Assembly (NCBI RefSeq): GCF_030272615.1
Contig: NW_026729293.1
Location: 1-64,000 of the forward strand
Direction of reading: 5' to 3'
DNA from: Cryptomeria japonica
Taxonomy: Eukaryota; Streptophyta; Pinopsida; Cupressales; Cupressaceae
Length of the DNA: 64,000 bases
Shown here: one piece after another, positions 58,557-64,000 of the stretch
Layout of the letters: each line of letters starts with the position of its first letter
Position numbering within the stretch: position 1 is the first letter of the stretch
Program-made: the position numbers and the translations under genes
The notes under the pieces: model-generated
Database searches by the model: none
What the model was told of the DNA's origin: nothing
The model's input: the letters and a program-made list of their open reading frames with translations, nothing else

Positions 58557-59989
58557 ACTATCACACACACCTTGATCAAGGGCATTTAGATTTCAAAATG
58601 GATGAGAACATTCCTTGGCTATAGTGTGTTTGTCTGTGCTACAAAGGGATACCAATCTCACCTTAGTCTTATCATACCTTTGTGTAAATATATCTATTTG
58701 AATATCAAAATGATCTATGATGATAAAAACATGTTTGATAGATAAAAGCTCAAAATCCCCATCAATCCTATTTATCCTATTTCTATATATTCTACCTATC
58801 TTTCATTTCTTCCTATATCCCATTGATCAATCCCAGTCCATAACCAAACTATTTTTCTTCTCTTTTTAGTAGCTTTTCTTCTATACAATAACTTCATTCT
58901 TTTGAGAGATTAACCTTAAATTTCATTTTTTATCCAATCTCTTGAGGGAGAATCACACCTCCATCCGTTGGTCCTCTGGGTTACGTTGGGTATGATATTT
59001 CAATATTTTCTCTTTTTATTTGAAATAATATTGAAATATGCTTTGTCTCAAAGAGTGACAAAATGTAGATACTAAAAATTAACTTCTTCATTCTTGTCAT
59101 TTCTTCTCTTCAAATGGATTACTTAATTTTTAAATTATTTAATTATTCCCTTTCTTCCAACATTAATTAAATATTGTTTGTTGTTTAATTAATCTATCTT
59201 CTATCCTTTGTCTTCTAGTTCATATTATTAAATAATTATTTCAATTATTTAATTAGCTAACATTTCTCGTATAATTAAATAAATTGATTTATTTAATTAT
59301 TCACCTCTTTTAAAAATAAATAAATTTATAATTTATTTATTCTTTTTTCCTCACATATGAATTAAATAATTAAATTTAGTTAATTCCTTCCACTATCAAG
59401 CCACTTGTCCACTCTTATCTTCTACCACCCTTCCACCACTTTTTCTATTTTTAGCCTCCATTTCTCCTACGTTATCTCAATTGTTGACATCTTTTTTAGG
59501 ATGAATCTAAACTGGGCTGTTGATATATCTCCCTCCATTTTTATATTCGAATCTCTTCATCCATTATCTTATTGAACCACAAATTCTTGATATTTTCTTA
59601 TATCTATTATCATTCATTCTTGTATAGTTTTGAGAGCAACATATTAACCAAATTTGAAAAGGACTCAAGAACAATGGAGAGAATCAAAATGGGTGCTTGA
59701 AGTTATACATTTGTTTTGTAGTTTCTTATTTCTTGCATCTGTTTTATATTATTCTTTGGTAGTTTAGATTTATTGTGTAAATTGGAGGGTTTTATGGTTG
59801 CGTTTAGATGATTTATGTTGGTTTAGATTTACAATTTTAACTCCACTTTCACATACCCAACTACCAAACAATATGAATTAAAGAATCTTCCCTAAAAATA
59901 AAAAGAATTCTCTAAATTTTGAATTTGACTTTATTGTTTCCATTGTTTCTTCTTGTATTCTCTATAACTCACTAGGCAACATCTCAATG
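58557..59989. other. Non-coding, AT-rich, TTAATTATTTAAT words
   Basis: No gene. At 59100-59390 words such as ATTTAATTATT and ATTAATTAAAT recur in both orientations. Otherwise unremarkable. Confidence 0.6.
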
Positions 59990-60245
59990 GTTTCTCTTTA
60001 GGGTCATCTACCCAATTTATTTTGAATTAAGCCTTTCTTAGATCCTCTCTTAATTCATTAGTGGCCTCTTGAAGGTTGCCTTTTGTTTTGGCTACTTGAT
60101 TTGATAATAGAATTATATCAAGGGATTCATTTAAAACTTGCTGGTCAAATTTCCTGCCAGGGATGAATCTTTCAATTACCGATTTATTCCATTGAGACAT
60201 GATTACATCATTTATGCCAACCAGCTAATTTTCTCTATATACAAA
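59990..60245 (-). pseudogene. Unidentified minus-strand ORF relic, downstream part
   Basis: On the minus strand a frame from about 60200 reads MSQWNKSVIERFIPGRKFD and then QQVLNESLDIILLSNQVAK. It is the other side of the ORF relic at 61815-62314, split by the retroposed insertion. The phase differs from the upstream part, so a frameshift must also exist. Family not recognised. Confidence 0.4.
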
Positions 60246-61801
60246 GGCTGGTTAAGGTAAATAAAACCCACTTCAAGCCTTATTAGATTAAGTTGACTTG
60301 GAGGGAGCTTTTTGGGGTGATTATGGAGTTCTTTACCCTAGACAGGAGGTTCACTAAAATTTATGGGTATCATTTTGTGTTGTTGAACCACTTTTGCCAT
60401 AATGATAAATTTTTTTTCCCATTCTATTTGTTGTCTTCTTTGAGTTCCAGTATTTCTAATTATAAGGAGAACCCTCACATGAACCCGATGCTGCACCAAG
60501 GGTTAGTTATGCTCATCTATGAGCACCTCAAAGCTAGGGCTTCTGATAATCCTACTAAGCCCCCTTCCATTTCTATGAAAGATGTGGTTGATAGTGAGGA
60601 GTCAGATTTTGAGGGTTGGGAGACTGATAATGATGATGAGGATTTTCTCCCCCTCCTAGCAAAAAGGCTAAGAAAGAGCTTAAGCTGGTTGCCTTTGGTA
60701 CTAGTAAGGGTGTTAAGTCCCCTGATATTAGTGGTGAGGGATCTAGTAAATGACTGAAGGGGAGGGGTAAAAAGGCTACTTTTGTTGTATCAGATAGCTC
60801 CCATTTGTAGGACTCCCCTATTCGACCTCCATAGAATGAGGCTTCTTCCTCTTCTCATGGTACGGGACACAACTCCCATGATTCTGTTGATTTTGTTTCC
60901 CAAGACTTTCACCCTAAAGAGGAAATCCTGTTTGATTTTTCTAAACATTGCTAAGAATAGTTCGTTGGAGGTCTTTCAACTTTTTAGGCATGTCTTTTTT
61001 GAAATCAAGAATATCAATCTCAAACAAAGGTCTCTCTCCTCCAAGTTGGATGCTGTTTAGGTCAATGTGGATGTAGGGGAAAAGAAGCAGATGGTTGGTG
61101 ATGATCAACCTATGGATTCTGGGAAGGAGGTTCGTGAAGGATCTACAGTTGGTGCTCTCTGGAATGAGAGTGAAAAAAAGGTTATGGCTGACTATTTTAC
61201 CAAAAATATGGAAGCTACCCAAAAAATTAAGGAGATCTATGACAAGAAATTCACTGATGCTGAGAGGCTTACCAAGTGTGAGTCCACTCTCTATAACATC
61301 ATGGAGAGAAGCCATATAATTTTCAAAGCTACTACGAAGAATATGTCCACCGTGGTAGCTAAATTGGAAATGATGCATATGGAGAAGAATATTGTAGATT
61401 TGGACAAGGATAATGTTGTTGGGCTTGATGATTTGGGTCCCCCTGGAAAACGCACAAGAACAAGTATGAAGAAGAAAGTCTCAGGTGTGCCTCAGGACAT
61501 CATGGACCTAAAGGATGCTACTAAAAAGATGCATCAACTCAAGGCTGAAGCTGTTGATACCTTGAAGAATCTGGGTTAAGTTATTTGTTTTTGTTTCTAT
61601 TTCTTTGCTGGTGGTCTGCTGGCTTTTTGCTGTATGGTTGGGTTGGGGTGTCTTTTTTCTATATCTGTTGTCTCTCAGCTCTGTGGTGTTTTTTTGGGTG
61701 GTCTATTTTATGTTGGGATTTCTATGATACATCTTTTGTAATCTTTTTGTAAAGGGTTTTGGGTCCCTTCAAAACCTTATTTTACCATAATAAAAAACTT
61801 C
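60246..61801 (+). mobile_element. 1.56-kb retroposed insertion with a 13-bp TSD
   Basis: The 13-bp word CTCTATATACAAA lies on both sides (60233-60245 and 61802-61814). A TSD this long, no LTRs, and an A-rich 3' end (ATAATAAAAAACTTC) point to target-primed reverse transcription by a LINE machinery. The 3' part reads TTTTTGTAAAGGG...GGGTCCCTTC before the A-rich end, like plant LINE 3' UTRs as I recall them. It carries a protein frame of about 430 codons but no reverse transcriptase or endonuclease. It could be an internally deleted LINE, a non-autonomous relative or a processed gene copy. Confidence 0.75.
60293..61579 (+). pseudogene. ORF of the retroposed insertion, family unknown
   Basis: One frame runs through, apart from two compensating frameshifts (near 60645 and 60950) and a TAG at 61058; the first readable codons are not ATG. 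N-terminal words: FTLDRRFTKIYGYHFVLLNH. An acidic stretch (ESDFEGWETDNDDEDF) is followed by a basic Lys-rich stretch and a long helical part (61067-61579: ADYFTKNMEATQKIKEIYDK, MHQLKAEAVDTLKNLG) ending at TAA 61577. It looks like a nucleic-acid-binding, coiled-coil protein such as a LINE ORF1 or gag-like protein. That is inference from composition. Confidence 0.5.
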
Positions 61802-61814
61802 CTCTATATACAAA

Positions 61815-62314
61815 TTTATACCAATATTATTTGTTACAAAATTCTCAAAATTTGTATATTCCTAATATATTGGAGGGTAATATTTTAAAACTACATGTCT
61901 ATATTGCTTCATAACATCCCTTTTGAACTCTAGACTATCAATTCTCCTATGAATGAATTCAAAATATTCTTCCTTGAGAATGTCCACTTGTTCAATCTCT
62001 TCGTCATCCATATCCATTATTTCCTTTAATAGCCTTATTTGTTTATCAAATTTGGACATATATTTATCTCATGAGCTAGATAATGTATAAATTTCCACCT
62101 CTATCTTATTATCTTCATCAAATACATTATAAGCCTTAATAAAAAATAATCTTACCTTGCTTAGCTTTTGACTGGCCCATGAATCCATCACTATCACTTT
62201 GACTTTTATGGCATATAGGGAGTCAATTAAATTTTTTGGAACCATGGTGGGTACATTTAACACAACAACATGAGAACCTAAGGGGGTAACCAATATTTTG
62301 ATGAATTGCTTCAT
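61815..62314 (-). pseudogene. Unidentified minus-strand ORF relic, upstream part
   Basis: From ATG 62314 the frame gives 81 codons (MKQFIKILVTPLGSHVVVLN), an in-frame stop near 62069, and 65 more codons in the same frame to 61862 (MDDEEIEQVDILKEEYFEFI). About 150 codons in all. The retroposed insertion at 60246-61801 lies in its continuation. I do not recognise the family. Confidence 0.45.
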
Positions 62315-62449
62315 TTGGGTTGATTGGGTTTTTTACTCCTCTTTAGTCTATTGATATTTCTACATCTTGGACTTTAGTGTCTCTACAACAACATCAAAGG
62401 TAGAAATCTACCCCACTCTAGTCTATTTTGTCAAGTTGACTTATGTTAT

Positions 62450-63801
62450 TGTAGTATCATAAATTGTAACCCTACACAATTTACACCACCTTTTGTCCTC
62501 CTACTTTAGTGTATCCCATCTTAGCTCTCTGCTATGTTTATTTCTATCCTTTTCACTTGAAATTTGATGTCATATTTCTACATAGAGAATTGAACCTGTG
62601 CCTCAGGCTATGCACTCTACTTTCCCACTTGTCTACTTTATTTTTGGTGGACCATGGTGCTCAGAGCATCCTAGTTCAAGACCATGGTGCCTGTGAGGTT
62701 GTGGTCCTCCTTAAATAGGACCTAATTTAAATATGTGAGTGAATTTCCCATCCCTAGTAATTTCAATTATTGGTGTCTCAATTTGGCTATTAGAGGTAGA
62801 CGTAATTGGTAAATTACCTAGGGAACTCTATATAAGAGCATCATTTTGATTCATTTTCATCCATCCACGATTATTAAGCATTCCAATCACAAGAATTCAT
62901 TATCATCTTCAAACATTCAAGACAACATTTCATCCCACCATATTCTTCAAGCATCATGAAGCAATAAATCTACATCACTCTTCATGCAAGCATGTGTGTT
63001 AGATTAGGTCATTCATGTTCATGTTCATGTCAAGTCATGTTATTGCATCAACACTTGTGATCAAATTCAAAGAGAATTGCATCATCCATTATCAATTGTA
63101 GTACATCTAAGGTATATCATCCAACATTTACTTTAGTTTTTCAATTTCAATTTTAATTCAATTCAAGGGTTAATTCAAAACTTAGGGTTTGACCTAAGGA
63201 AAACCCCTATCAACAACACCATTTCCCTTATTTTTATGTGTAGACAACAATTCAGGAGCTACAAATAAACATTTTGATAGAAAATTTGACAACAATTAGA
63301 TCTAACTTTGGCAAGAGAAAAAAATGGGAGGAACAGGTCAATTTTTGCATCCCAATCCCAAGAATTTCTGATGAGCCTTAGGGAATAGGTTTTGAGTGAT
63401 ATTCTAGTTTTGACAGTTTCTTGTTTGTCTATACCTAATACATGGGACATGTTGATTTTTCCATCCCGGTCCTACACTTTCAAGTTAAATTTTCAGGCAC
63501 AAGTTCCTCTTTGTTCCTTTATCCAATATCTAGCTCCGTGTTTGCATACTATAGCTGTAGCTTGGTATTTATTTTATTTTATGTCGAATTACAATCATTT
63601 ACCATAGATATAAAATTTAATTTCAAATATCTTGTGCATCCTCAACTAAATCAAAAGGGGATTAGAATCCAAATTGCATTCGACCCTTTTCCTAAAAGAA
63701 TTGAGGTTTGATCTCTTGAGTTCACTCTCTCTTTCAATGTGAGGTGTGGAAATAAGTGGATTTATAGCCTAAATTGTGAAACACTATTTTCACCCACCAT
63801 A
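62450..63801 (+). mobile_element. LTR remnant related to LTRs A and B
   Basis: Starts TGTAGTATCATAAATTGTAA (A and B: TGTAGTGTCATAAAATTGTG) and ends near TTTTCACCCACCATA. Shared internal landmarks include the GGGTTTGACCTAA...CATTTCCC block near 63185-63230. The similarity is patchy, so this is a related but older or different subfamily. No polypurine tract or PBS is clear at the edges. Confidence 0.6.
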
Positions 63802-64000
63802 AAATACCATGTATTCTAAGGAAGTAATATACTTATCATCATTTTTTACCATTGGTGTAGCTACATTGGTCACTATTTGTAATGCCCACCAAAATACCCT
63901 AGAGAAAATAACTAATCTAACTATCAAATAGAGATTTTTTTAAAAAACATCTACTAATGCAACATAGTAAACCATCACTACATAAGATCAATATATTTGA
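63802..64000. other. Non-coding to window end
   Basis: AT-rich; nothing recognised. Confidence 0.6.

Overview
This is gene-poor, AT-rich plant nuclear DNA packed with old, nested LTR retrotransposons. There are Ty3/gypsy chromoviruses, a gag-protease-only element, very long solo LTRs, one non-LTR-type retroposed insertion, and (TA)n microsatellites. The low density, element size, long LTRs and deep nesting suggest a large plant genome, most likely a gymnosperm; that is inference, and no species can be named. I found no intact host gene, rRNA, tRNA or CRISPR. Every coding frame of any length is broken.

Layout. 1-1757: start of a long LTR on the minus strand, cut by the window edge, inserted in an unidentified minus-strand ORF relic (to 3834). 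3835-9266: non-coding, with an array of quasi-palindromic motifs (4290-4960) and a copia-like LTR remnant (6740-7999). 9267-37753: a nested stack. The outermost element has LTRs at 9267-10595 and 35984-~37753, and its 5' coding region holds a 230-codon intronless piece of the cohesin regulator PDS5. Inside it lie a minus-strand chromovirus (12591-18993), a mosaic junction (18994-19491), and a gag-protease-only LTR element (19492-34436). That last element is itself interrupted by a 3.2-kb insertion (target-site duplication, TSD, TCTGC) and a 4.2-kb solo LTR (TSD AAACA).

37754-45536: a broken Ty3/gypsy element (39159-44935) whose LTRs carry repeated near-palindromes. 45537-48772: a 2.75-kb solo LTR inserted in a microsatellite (TSD ATATA). 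48773-51066: degenerate sequence with a copia-like protease trace. 51072-58551: a structurally complete but coding-dead chromovirus-like element with TSD GTTTG. 58557-62449: a minus-strand ORF relic split by a 1.56-kb retroposed insertion with a 13-bp TSD. 62450-~63801: an LTR distantly related to that of the gag-protease element.

Most notable are the PDS5 segment inside an LTR element, a four-hairpin tandem array in the GC-rich leader of a long LTR, inverted telobox palindromes at the same place in both long LTRs, and the retroposed ORF at 60246-61801. Boundaries and identities were read by eye; no alignment or database search was run.
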